Position numbers and translations under genes: made by a program. Under the pieces are notes generated by a model. That model ran no database searches and was not told the origin of the DNA. It saw nothing but the letters and a program-made list of their open reading frames with translations. A stretch of DNA of 64,000 nt from Acidobacteria bacterium Mor1 (GTDB taxonomy: Bacteria > Acidobacteriota > Polarisedimenticolia > Polarisedimenticolales > Polarisedimenticolaceae), in the NCBI GenBank assembly GCA_001664505.1, contig CP011806.1, forward strand, positions 904,399-968,398, in the 5' to 3' direction. Within the stretch, counting starts at the first letter, position 1, and each line of letters begins with the position of its first letter. Shown piece by piece: positions 1 to 7,846 of the stretch.

Positions 1-1134
1 GGCACCCGGGCACGACTGCTGGCCGAGCCTCCCCTGCTGAGCCCGGTTGCATGGACCACCCTCGCCACCGGGTTCACCGAGGAGGAACACGGCATCGCCG
101 GCTTCAACATGCCGGACCCCACGGGCAAGGGGTCCCCGATCCTCGCCGCCTCGTTCCACCGCCGGCGCGCCGCCCTGTGGCAGATGGTTTCGGCCGCCCC
201 GGAGCGCGAGGTCGGCTTCATCGGATGGTGGACCACCTGGCCGGCGGAACCGGTGCGAGGCTACGTGGTCACCGACCACCTGGCCTTCAACCGCTGGGAT
301 GCATGGGCGCGCAGGCCGGAAAACGAGGCGTTCCATCTGACCTACCCGGCCGAACTGACCGACGAACTGAGTGCGGTCGCGGTGCGGCCCGAGCAAACCG
401 GCGCCGAGACCCTGACCCGGTTGGTGGCCTTCAACGAGCGGGAGCAGCAGGAGATGATGGCCGCCACCCGGCCGGTGATCTTCCACGGCCCGAGCGTCTT
501 CCGTTTCGGATACAGCACCGACGCCAGCAACCTCGCCTTCGCGAGGCACCTGCTCGACACCCGGGAACAACCCGACCTGTTCGCGGTCTCGTTCATCCTC
601 ACCGACGTCGCGGGGCACGTGTTCTGGCACCACTACCGCCCCGAGGCCTACGCCGACCCGCCGGCGGATGCCGGCCGCCTGGCCGAGGCGATCCCCGACA
701 TCTACGAACAGGTCGACCGCTGGACCGGCGAACTGCTGGCCCGCCTGGAGCCGGACACCCGGGTGTTGCTGATCTCCGATCACGGGATGCGCTCGACCGG
801 ACAACGTCCGGTTCCCGGCCGAAATCCCGCAGGGGATCACGACCCCGCAGGCATCTTCGTGGCATCGGGGCCGGGATTGCGCCGCGGCGCCGAGCTCCAC
901 TCGCTGAGCAGCCTGGACTTCACGCCGACGGTTCTGGCGCTGCTGGGTTTGCCCGTCGCCGACGACATGCCGGGCCGGGTGGTGCATGAGTTGTTCGAGG
1001 ACCCCGGCCTGTGGAACGGCGCCCGGATTCCGAGCTACGGTGACGGCCGGGACGGCAAGGTGGAAATGGTCGAGTCTCCCGCCGACGAGGCGTACCGGGA
1101 CCGGCTCAAGGCGCTGGGCTACATCGGCGAGTAG
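1..1134 (+). CDS. Type I phosphodiesterase/alkaline-phosphatase-superfamily protein (5' end outside window)
   Basis: The frame is open from base 1, so the gene starts upstream of the window; 377 residues are visible. A motif SPVAWTTLATG (visible residues 14-24) matches the nucleophile region of type I phosphodiesterase/nucleotide pyrophosphatase enzymes, where a Thr attacks the phosphoester. Further on, ISDHG (Asp260-His261) and a later GDHDPAG segment look like the second metal-binding set of the alkaline phosphatase fold. The C-terminus ends LKALGYIGE, a tail shared with the two sulfatase-like genes in this window. Substrate cannot be read from sequence; phosphoesters or phospholipid head groups are likely. 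It converges on the next gene with only 3 bases between the stop codons and no visible terminator. Confidence 0.8.
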   Translation, partial: GTRARLLAEPPLLSPVAWTTLATGFTEEEHGIAGFNMPDPTGKGSPILAASFHRRRAALWQMVSAAPEREVGFIGWWTTWPAEPVRGYVVTDHLAFNRWDAWARRPENEAFHLTYPAELTDELSAVAVRPEQTGAETLTRLVAFNEREQQEMMAATRPVIFHGPSVFRFGYSTDASNLAFARHLLDTREQPDLFAVSFILTDVAGHVFWHHYRPEAYADPPADAGRLAEAIPDIYEQVDRWTGELLARLEPDTRVLLISDHGMRSTGQRPVPGRNPAGDHDPAGIFVASGPGLRRGAELHSLSSLDFTPTVLALLGLPVADDMPGRVVHELFEDPGLWNGARIPSYGDGRDGKVEMVESPADEAYRDRLKALGYIGE

Positions 1135-1137
1135 CGC

Positions 1138-2481
1138 TCACTCCACGTAGCCCAGGTCGCGCAGGATCTGCAGCTCCTCGGGGTCCAGGTCGACGTCGAG
1201 CCGCCCTTGCCCCGGCGCGGGCACCAGGCTCAACACGCCGGCCAGGGACTCCGCCGCGGTCGCATCCCGGTCCAGCACGCTACGCCGCTCATCGGGATCG
1301 TCCGCTGCGTAGAACAGCCGCCCCGACCCATCCTGCTCCTGGATCAACGTACCCTCGTCACCGCGAATCGAGACCAGATCGCCGCCCCAGAGGCTTCCCT
1401 CGGCGATGGCGAAGGGCGCGTCGACGCTGCCCAGGACGCCGCCCGGCAGCGGCGGCCCATCGATCCCCGCGTAGTCGAGCACCGTGGGCAAGATGTCGAT
1501 CTGCCGCACCCGGTCGAAGCGGGACTCCGGGCTCTCACCCGGGCGCTTGACGATCAGCGGCACGTGCAACAGCTCGCGATGATGACTGTGGCCATGTTCG
1601 AAGCCGCCGTGATCCCAGAACTCCTCGCCGTGATCGGCGACGACGATCACCAACGAGTCCTCCCACAGGCCCATGCGCTCCAGGCCAGCGCGCAGCCGGC
1701 CGAACTGCTCGTCGGCAAAAGCCAGCTCCCCGTCGTAGCGGGCGATCAGGCTGCCCTTCTCGCCAGGAGTGAGTTCGATCTCTCCTCGGCGCAGGGCGAA
1801 CAGCTCCCGGGCGTGTCCGAAACCGCGAGGCAACGCCGATGCACCGGCCGGCTCGAAGCGGGTATCGAAGGGTGCCGGCGGGTCGTAGACCAGGTGCGGG
1901 TCGAAGTAGTGCACCATCATCAGGAAGTCGCGCTCCCCGACCGACTCCGCCCAGCGCAATGCCGCGTCGGTGGTCGCCCGCGCATCCCGATGCCCCTGGT
2001 TGCTGGCGTCGCTGGTATGGAAGTCGTACACGTCGAAGCCCCGGGAGATCCCGGTGCCCGGATTGCAGAAGACCACGTTGACCCAGGCCGCGGTGGCGTA
2101 GCCGGCCCGGGAGAGCAACTCGGCCATGGTCGGGACCTCGGGGCGTACCCCCTGGAGTTGGCGGGCGCCCGACTCCGAGGGCTTCATCCCGGCTCCGTGA
2201 TGCCGCGGCAACACGCCGGTCACGATGCTGGCAAAGGACGGCAGGGTCCAGGGCGCCTGACTCCAGGCGTTGCGGTAGAGCCGGCTCTCGTCGGCCAGCC
2301 GGTCGAAGTTCGGAGTCGTCTCCCGGGGATAGCCCATCGACGAGAAGTGGTCTGCCCGGGTCGTGTCCAGCACCACGAGAACCACGCCCGAACGGGGTGA
2401 CGCATCTCCGGCGCAGGAGAGCGCTCCGGTCAGGGCCAGGACGAGGGCCAGGATCCCCGCCAACCGCACGCGGAGATTCAT
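1138..2481 (-). CDS. Sulfatase-like hydrolase, probable lipoprotein
   Basis: A 447-residue alkaline-phosphatase-superfamily sulfatase-like protein. The N-terminus is a hydrophobic signal ending LTGALSC, an imperfect lipobox, so membrane anchoring after export is likely. LVVLDTTRADH (Asp39) is the first metal-binding motif. The catalytic position, C/S-x-P-x-R in true sulfatases, reads WTLPSF with Thr79, which suggests a phosphohydrolase or phosphotransferase rather than a formylglycine sulfatase. VADHGEEFWDHG is the second metal motif. The C-terminus is LRDLGYVE. ATG at 2481 was chosen because the open frame upstream of it runs inside uvrC; the start lies 8 bases after the uvrC stop, so it is probably the last gene of the uvrB-uvrC run. 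Substrate unknown. Confidence 0.85.
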   Translation of the reverse strand: MNLRVRLAGILALVLALTGALSCAGDASPRSGVVLVVLDTTRADHFSSMGYPRETTPNFDRLADESRLYRNAWSQAPWTLPSFASIVTGVLPRHHGAGMKPSESGARQLQGVRPEVPTMAELLSRAGYATAAWVNVVFCNPGTGISRGFDVYDFHTSDASNQGHRDARATTDAALRWAESVGERDFLMMVHYFDPHLVYDPPAPFDTRFEPAGASALPRGFGHARELFALRRGEIELTPGEKGSLIARYDGELAFADEQFGRLRAGLERMGLWEDSLVIVVADHGEEFWDHGGFEHGHSHHRELLHVPLIVKRPGESPESRFDRVRQIDILPTVLDYAGIDGPPLPGGVLGSVDAPFAIAEGSLWGGDLVSIRGDEGTLIQEQDGSGRLFYAADDPDERRSVLDRDATAAESLAGVLSLVPAPGQGRLDVDLDPEELQILRDLGYVE

Positions 2482-2489
2482 CGGCGGCT

Positions 2490-4307
2490 TCAAGACGCCG
2501 CCTCTTCGCCGCCGGCGTAGCGGGCGTGGATCTTCTCGGCGAGCTTGCGGCCGACCACCTGGGCCAACGCCTCGGGGTCCGCCGCCTTGACCGCCGCCAG
2601 ACTCCCCAACTCCTCGAGCAGGCGTCGCGCCTTGGCGGGACCGACTCCCGGAATCTCCAGGAGCTCGGTGGTCAGCGTCCGGCGGCTTCGCCGCTTGCGG
2701 TGATGGGTCACGGCAAAGCGGTGGGCCTCGTCGCGAATCTGCTGCACCAGCTTCAGCGCCGGCGAACTGCGGTCCAGCCGGACCGGGTCCGAGCGGCCCT
2801 GGAGGAAGATCTCCTCCTCCCGCTTGGCCAGGGAGATGACCGGCAGCATCGGCAGACCGACGTCGGCCAGCGCCCGTACCGCCGCACCGAGCTGCCCCTG
2901 GCCTCCGTCGATGAGCACCAGATCGGGCAGACGACGGTCCTCGGCGATCAAACGCCTGTAGCGCCGGGTGACCGCCTCGGCCATCGAGGCGAAGTCGTCG
3001 GGGCCTTCCACCGTGCGGATGTTGAAGCTGCGGTAGTCGCTCTTGCGCGGCTTGCCCCCTTCCCAGACCACGAGCGACGCGACGGTGTCGCTCCCCTGGA
3101 TGTTGGAGATGTCGAAGCACTCGATGCGGAACGGCGGCTCGTCGAGCCCCAGCGCCTCGGCCAACGCTTCCAGCGCCGCCACCCCGTGGGTGTGGTGCGC
3201 GCGGAAGCGGCTGTCGAATCCGAGTTTGGCGTTCTTGCGCACCAACTCCAGGAAACGCCGTTTGCTGCCGCGCTGGGGAACGTGGAGTCTGACCTTGGAG
3301 CGCCGCAACTCGCCGAGAAGCTCCGCCAGCAGTTCGTGATCTTCAGGCAGGGTGTCGACGTGAATCTCGGGCGGCGGCTCGTTGTCTCCGTAGTACTGCA
3401 TCAACACCGCCTGGTAGAACGAGGCCTCGTCGGTCTCCACGTCGTCGAAGGTGAACTCCCTGCGTCCCTGAATCTTGCCGCCGCGCATCTGGAACAGCTG
3501 GAGCGCGACCTGGGTCCCCTCGCGGTGATGGGCCAGGAAGTCCTGGTCCTCCCGCCCGACGGTGGCCACGTACTGGCGCTCCGCGTACTTGCGGATGGTC
3601 TTCAGGGTGTCCCGGTGGCGCGCCGCCGACTCGTACTCCTGCTGGTCGCTGGCCGCCTTCATCTTGGTCTCTAGAGACTGCTCCAACTCCTTGTGCCGCC
3701 CCTCGAGAAACAGCCGCGCCGACGCCGTGGCCTCGGCGTACTCCTCCGGGTTGGTCTTGCCGGCGCAGGGAGCCAGGCACTGGTCCAGGTGGTAGTAGAG
3801 ACAGGGGCGCCGCTTGCCGTCGAACACCTCGTTGCAGGTCGCGACCCGGAAGAACCGCGGGATCATCTTCATGGTTCGGCGGGCGACCCAGGTCGGCGTG
3901 AAGGGACCGAAGTAGAGGTTCTTGTCAAGCTTGGCCCGGCGCACCAGTGACACCCGCGGATAGGTGTCGGCGGTCGAGAGCTTCAGGTAGGGGAAGTGCT
4001 TGTCGTCCCGCAGAATCACGTTGTAGCGCGGGCGGTGGCGCTTGATCAGGTTCGACTCGAGGATCAGCGCCTCTTTCTCGGTATCGACCACGATCAGTTC
4101 GAGATCGCGCACCTCGTCGACCATCTGGGCGATGCGGGCGGGGTGCTGGGCCGACGGCTGGAAGTAGGAGCGGACCCGGGAACGCAGCGACTTGGCCTTG
4201 CCGACGTAGATCGGCGTGCCCTCGCCGTTGCGATAGACGTAGACACCGGGCCGGTCCGGAAGGCCGTCGAGCTTCACCTTCAGGCTGTCGCGCCAGTCTC
4301 CGCTCAC
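2490..4307 (-). CDS. uvrC: Excinuclease ABC subunit C
   Basis: UvrC makes both incisions around UvrB-bound DNA lesions in nucleotide excision repair. The 605-residue product has an N-terminal GIY-YIG nuclease domain (GVYVY and IYVGKAKSLRSR, roughly residues 20-45), a UVR UvrB-contact motif in the middle (around DQQEYESAARHRD), the C-terminal RNase H-like nuclease (DISNIQGSD, LVLIDGGQGQL) and helix-hairpin-helix DNA binding at the end (EIPGVGPAKARRLLEELG). Length is normal for the family. GTG at 4307 (VSGDWRDSLK) is preferred over an in-frame start 20 codons earlier, since that extension lies inside the upstream gene; it leaves 10 bases after the upstream stop. Four unrelated genes separate it from uvrB. 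Confidence 0.96.
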   Translation of the reverse strand: MSGDWRDSLKVKLDGLPDRPGVYVYRNGEGTPIYVGKAKSLRSRVRSYFQPSAQHPARIAQMVDEVRDLELIVVDTEKEALILESNLIKRHRPRYNVILRDDKHFPYLKLSTADTYPRVSLVRRAKLDKNLYFGPFTPTWVARRTMKMIPRFFRVATCNEVFDGKRRPCLYYHLDQCLAPCAGKTNPEEYAEATASARLFLEGRHKELEQSLETKMKAASDQQEYESAARHRDTLKTIRKYAERQYVATVGREDQDFLAHHREGTQVALQLFQMRGGKIQGRREFTFDDVETDEASFYQAVLMQYYGDNEPPPEIHVDTLPEDHELLAELLGELRRSKVRLHVPQRGSKRRFLELVRKNAKLGFDSRFRAHHTHGVAALEALAEALGLDEPPFRIECFDISNIQGSDTVASLVVWEGGKPRKSDYRSFNIRTVEGPDDFASMAEAVTRRYRRLIAEDRRLPDLVLIDGGQGQLGAAVRALADVGLPMLPVISLAKREEEIFLQGRSDPVRLDRSSPALKLVQQIRDEAHRFAVTHHRKRRSRRTLTTELLEIPGVGPAKARRLLEELGSLAAVKAADPEALAQVVGRKLAEKIHARYAGGEEAAS

Positions 4308-4317
4308 GTGGAGCAGT

Positions 4318-5169
4318 CTACTCGCCCGAGCGGGCCAGCGCGCGCAGGAGCGGCAGGAAGCCGCCATCCCGACGGAAGGTCAGCTGCCGCACCGGAGCAC
4401 CCTCGAGCAGGCTGCTGACAACCCCTGCCAGCGGGGATCCGGCCTCACCGATCCGTTCACCGACCCAGGGGAAGTTGGCGCCGAGCCGGGCCTGGGCCAG
4501 CAAGGGGGAGACCTCGGCCAGCTCGTGGGCCTCACCGTGGGCCGAGAACAACAGCGCACCGACGGGCCAGCGCCCGGATCCCGGGCTGCCGAACTCCCGG
4601 ATGCGGAAGGGTGAACCGAGCAGCTCGGGCCGTTCCCCGGAGGTATCCAGCAGCAGCAGATCGTCGCTGAGCGGCAGGGCCCCGCCCTCCCGGGCCAACC
4701 GGACCCAGGTGGTCTTCCCCGCCCCCGATTGACCGACCAGCGCAAAGGCCGCGCCGTCGACGACGATGCCGCCGGCGTGCATCAGTGCCGCACCATGCAC
4801 CGGCAGCTCCCAGGCCATCGCCGCCAGCATCAGATTGACCATGCCGAAGAAACGGTGCCCCGAGTCGCCGTCGTGCACCTGGAGCTCGACCCGGCCGCTC
4901 CCCCGTTCGAAGGAGCAGAGCCCCTCGTCCATCTCGATGGCGACCCGCGTCCCACTGAGTCGGGTCTCGAGCTTTTCGCCGCGGAACGGGCCGGGGTCCA
5001 TCACCCCGCCACTGGGAGTGACGGTGATGTCGATGATCGGGTCGGCGCCCGGGTTCAGAAAACCTTGCCAGCGCTCCCGGACGAGCTCCTCGCAGTCGGC
5101 GGGAAACCCGCGCAGGTGCACACCGATCCCGGAAAAGTCTGCCCGTAGATCGACCGTCGCGCGGCTCAT
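4318..5169 (-). CDS. HPr kinase-like P-loop protein (second copy)
   Basis: A 283-residue protein whose second half resembles the C-terminal kinase domain of HprK: a His-Gly stretch (VHGAALMHAGG, about 124-134), Walker A GQSGAGKT (146-153) and LSDD (167-170), which corresponds to the metal-binding ADD motif of HprK, followed by GSPFR. The N-terminal half is not the canonical HprK domain and is not recognised. Such HprK-related kinases occur outside the sugar phosphotransferase system, for example as lasso-peptide kinases, so the substrate need not be HPr. Its ATG overlaps the stop of the dioxygenase gene upstream (ATGA), so translation is coupled. It shares only the P-loop and SDD regions clearly with the copy at 5833-6738. 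Function unknown. Confidence 0.75.
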   Translation of the reverse strand: MSRATVDLRADFSGIGVHLRGFPADCEELVRERWQGFLNPGADPIIDITVTPSGGVMDPGPFRGEKLETRLSGTRVAIEMDEGLCSFERGSGRVELQVHDGDSGHRFFGMVNLMLAAMAWELPVHGAALMHAGGIVVDGAAFALVGQSGAGKTTWVRLAREGGALPLSDDLLLLDTSGERPELLGSPFRIREFGSPGSGRWPVGALLFSAHGEAHELAEVSPLLAQARLGANFPWVGERIGEAGSPLAGVVSSLLEGAPVRQLTFRRDGGFLPLLRALARSGE

Positions 5170-5828
5170 TGCCCCCGTGCCATCACGTAGGTACGGTCGA
5201 GCATCGGGCGTGGGCGCTTGGTCAGGTTGGTCGTGGCCCGGTGCACGCAGTTTCCGTCGCGCAACACTCCATCACCCCGCTGCAGGTTCAGGCGGTGCGG
5301 GTAGATGTTGACCAGGTCATCGAAGCTGCCGAAGGAACGCCGCAGACGATGGGTCCCCGGCAAGATCTCCATCGCGCCGTTGGCCCAGGTGAAATCGACC
5401 AGCGGGACGTTGTAGGTCAGCCGGATGGTGCGTTCCTGGCGGTTCGGATCCGGGGTCTCGTCGAGGGTTTGATCGGTGTGCCATTCGGATCCGTCGAACA
5501 CGCACTCGAGATTCGAACGAACGTTGCGCCAGTACTCCCCGCCGAAGACCTGCTCCACCAGCTCTTCGACCACCTCGCAACGGCGGAAGTAACGGTCGTC
5601 CCCCAACGGGCCCTCGCTCAGGTCCGGGCGCTCGTCGAGGTCCAGGCTGAGGCGGTCGGGGTGCTCGGCGTCCTCGACGCGAGAGTCGATCATCTCGCGG
5701 ATCACCGGCATCAGCTGCTCGTAGGTGTTGCGCACCCAGGTGCGGGGAACGATGCCCCGCAACACGACGAAGCCGTTGAGCTCGAACTCCCGCAGCCAAC
5801 GCTGCTTCTGGTCCAGGTCGAGGCTCAC
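5166..5828 (-). CDS. Phytanoyl-CoA dioxygenase-family protein
   Basis: A 220-residue protein with the double-stranded beta-helix layout of the PhyH family of Fe(II)/2-oxoglutarate oxygenases. FELNGFVVLRG near the N-terminus is typical of the family. The iron ligands are visible as H117-T-D119 (EWHTDQT) and the distal His186 (GNCVHRAT), with EILPGTH between them, so the enzyme should be active. The protein is short for the family (usually 250-300 residues). GTG at 5828 is chosen because residues upstream of it read through the preceding gene; it lies 4 bases after that stop. It sits between two HprK-like genes, suggesting a hydroxylation step acting on the same unknown target. Confidence 0.8.
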   Translation of the reverse strand: MSLDLDQKQRWLREFELNGFVVLRGIVPRTWVRNTYEQLMPVIREMIDSRVEDAEHPDRLSLDLDERPDLSEGPLGDDRYFRRCEVVEELVEQVFGGEYWRNVRSNLECVFDGSEWHTDQTLDETPDPNRQERTIRLTYNVPLVDFTWANGAMEILPGTHRLRRSFGSFDDLVNIYPHRLNLQRGDGVLRDGNCVHRATTNLTKRPRPMLDRTYVMARGQ

Positions 5829-5832
5829 CGGC

Positions 5833-6738
5833 TCAGAGTCCGGCCCGGTCGATCGCGTCCCAGTAGCTGTCGTCCTTGCGGAAGTGCAGGTGCGCCAACG
5901 GAACCGGGCGCAACACCTGCTCGACCTGCGCGAAGAGGTCGGGGCGATCGGCGAACCGCTCGGCAACGAAGGGCAGGTTGCCCACGAGCTCTCCCAGGGC
6001 CCTGGCGCGAGGCACGTCGTGCACCGCCGCTTCGGGCGCCTGGATCAGGCGGAAGCCGGCGGCCAGGGGGAAGCGCCCGACGACCGGCTCGCCCCCCTCG
6101 TAGGTTCCACGGAACGGGCTGCCGATCACGTCGAGCCCGCCGTTCTCGCCGGGGAGCAGCACCGAGATGTCGTCGCTGATCACCCGGCCGCGGCGGTTGC
6201 ATTCGGAGAGAGTCGACTTGCCGGCACCGGACTCGCCGAAGAACAGATAGCCCCGTTCGTTGCGCACGGCGCTGGCGGCGTGGACCAGCATGCCGCCGCG
6301 GGTCACCGCCATCCAGGCAACGGCGACACGGATATAGTTCTCGAGAGCCCGGTCCGCGGGCTCGTAGGTCCCCTGAGCCAGCAGGACCTGACCCTCCATC
6401 GCGTCGAGATCGAACCAACCGGCCACCCGGTACCCCAGGTAGCGCACCAGGTTTCCCTCGCAGGCGATCAGGATCGGGTTGAGCTCGGGCACCTCGGGCG
6501 GATTGAAGAAGTACTCCCGGGGCTCCCGTCCCAGACGCACCCGCATCGCCGGCTGCCCCTCCGATGACGGGCGGGTGTAGGGCGTGTAGCGTGTTTCCAT
6601 CGTGTGGGCCAGCTCGTCGTCGAGACCACCCAGTTCGAACAGGATGCGATCGAGCTGGAGCACCATCGACGCCGAACCTCCGGCCTCGCGGGGCGCGTCG
6701 AAGAAGGATTTCTCGGGGGGTGCAGCGGGTCTCGACAT
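5833..6738 (-). CDS. HPr kinase-like P-loop protein (first copy)
   Basis: A 301-residue protein with Walker A GESGAGKS (168-175), VISDD (186-190; HprK ADD equivalent) and VIGSPFRGT, all in the order found in the HprK catalytic domain. An upstream LVHAAS stretch (151-156) matches the His that precedes the P-loop in HprK. Residues 1-140 are unlike the HprK N-terminal domain and contain a conserved-looking NPPEVPELNPIL segment. ATG at 6738 was chosen over longer in-frame starts, since those would overlap the methyltransferase gene; it leaves a 19-base gap. The domain could act as an ATP-dependent protein or peptide kinase, but no substrate gene is evident nearby. Confidence 0.75.
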   Translation of the reverse strand: MSRPAAPPEKSFFDAPREAGGSASMVLQLDRILFELGGLDDELAHTMETRYTPYTRPSSEGQPAMRVRLGREPREYFFNPPEVPELNPILIACEGNLVRYLGYRVAGWFDLDAMEGQVLLAQGTYEPADRALENYIRVAVAWMAVTRGGMLVHAASAVRNERGYLFFGESGAGKSTLSECNRRGRVISDDISVLLPGENGGLDVIGSPFRGTYEGGEPVVGRFPLAAGFRLIQAPEAAVHDVPRARALGELVGNLPFVAERFADRPDLFAQVEQVLRPVPLAHLHFRKDDSYWDAIDRAGL

Positions 6739-6757
6739 GGGGGCGCATGGTAGCGCC

Positions 6758-7846
6758 TCAGCAGCGCTCCAGCAATGCATGACCGGCGGACCACTCCCCT
6801 GCCCGGAAGCCCGCCGCGTCGACCTCCCGGGCCAGTTCCCGCGCCCCGAAAACCCGGACGGCGGAGCGATGCAACGCTCCGTCGGGGCCGACGAAGCGGG
6901 TGTGGCTGTGCCCCCACTCACCCGCCCCGCGCCGGCTCAGCCACTGGATCCAGAGGATGCAGCGTTCGTAAGCTCGCTGCACCCGGCGGGCCGAGAGCCA
7001 GAGCGCCCCGTCGGGCCGCAAACGCTCCCGCAGCGCCTGAAGCGTTGCGATCCGCTCCGCGCGCGTCGGAATGAAACTGTAGACGTCGTAGGTGAAGTGC
7101 ACGCAGTCGAGGCTCGCCGGTGCCGGAGCGAGTTCCCGGATGTCCCCGAGCTCGAAGTCCACCGAAAGCTCGCGCCGGCTTGCCTCCTTGCGCGCCTCGG
7201 CGATCATCGGCTCGGAGAAATCGACCCCGGTGACCCGCCAGCCCCTCTCCGCCAGGTCGAAACACTCCCGGCCGGTCCCGCAACCGACGACCAGGACGTC
7301 CCCCGGCTCGCTGAAGCGACTCGAGAAACGCGCCTCGAGGGACGGATCGATCCCCGCTTCCTGAACCTGGGCGTAGAACGGGGCCTGCATGTCGTACTTG
7401 AACTTGACGCTGTCGGCGGCGCCCCGTCCGGGGCGCCCGCGCCAGGCCTCGGACAGATCGAGCAGCAGCCGCCGGCGGGCATGGCCTCGGGCGACCGGGC
7501 TCGCGGGCAAGCTCGTGGAGGCCAGCAGCGAGGCGGCGGGGACCCGGCGCGGCGTCGGGTCCGCATCGGCCATCAAGAGGAACGTGTCGCCGTTCACCTC
7601 ACGGACTCGCAGCAGATCGGGGATGCCGTCGATGGTCGCGACGACCAGATCTCCGGCTGCGGGTGGATCACCGGCCGCCCGGGCCTCGAAGCGCGTCCCG
7701 TGGAGCACCGCCGCGCCCATCCGATCCCCGGCGTAGAGCAACTCCATCGGCGCCATCTTCAACATCAGGCGCAACACCCCTTCGGTAGCGAAAGAAGCGG
7801 GGTCGGCGATGAGCAGGGTCGAGATCGGGTGCCAGAACGGGGTCAC
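6758..7846 (-). CDS. S24/S26-peptidase-like domain fused to a class I SAM methyltransferase
   Basis: A 362-residue two-domain protein. Residues about 15-110 resemble the beta-rich S24/S26 (signal peptidase/LexA) fold: [12 protein letters not shown], then [12 protein letters not shown] and [17 protein letters not shown]. The expected catalytic Ser-Met is Arg42-Met43 here, so protease activity is doubtful. Residues about 145-310 form a class I methyltransferase: [11 protein letters not shown] (177-187) binds SAM, with the acidic residue in GVDFSEPM (about 197-204), followed by a post-motif [12 protein letters not shown] stretch. The GTG start overlaps the uvrB stop (GTGA at 7843-7846), so translation should be coupled to uvrB. 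The target of methylation is unknown. Confidence 0.75.
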   Translation of the reverse strand: MTPFWHPISTLLIADPASFATEGVLRLMLKMAPMELLYAGDRMGAAVLHGTRFEARAAGDPPAAGDLVVATIDGIPDLLRVREVNGDTFLLMADADPTPRRVPAASLLASTSLPASPVARGHARRRLLLDLSEAWRGRPGRGAADSVKFKYDMQAPFYAQVQEAGIDPSLEARFSSRFSEPGDVLVVGCGTGRECFDLAERGWRVTGVDFSEPMIAEARKEASRRELSVDFELGDIRELAPAPASLDCVHFTYDVYSFIPTRAERIATLQALRERLRPDGALWLSARRVQRAYERCILWIQWLSRRGAGEWGHSHTRFVGPDGALHRSAVRVFGARELAREVDAAGFRAGEWSAGHALLERC

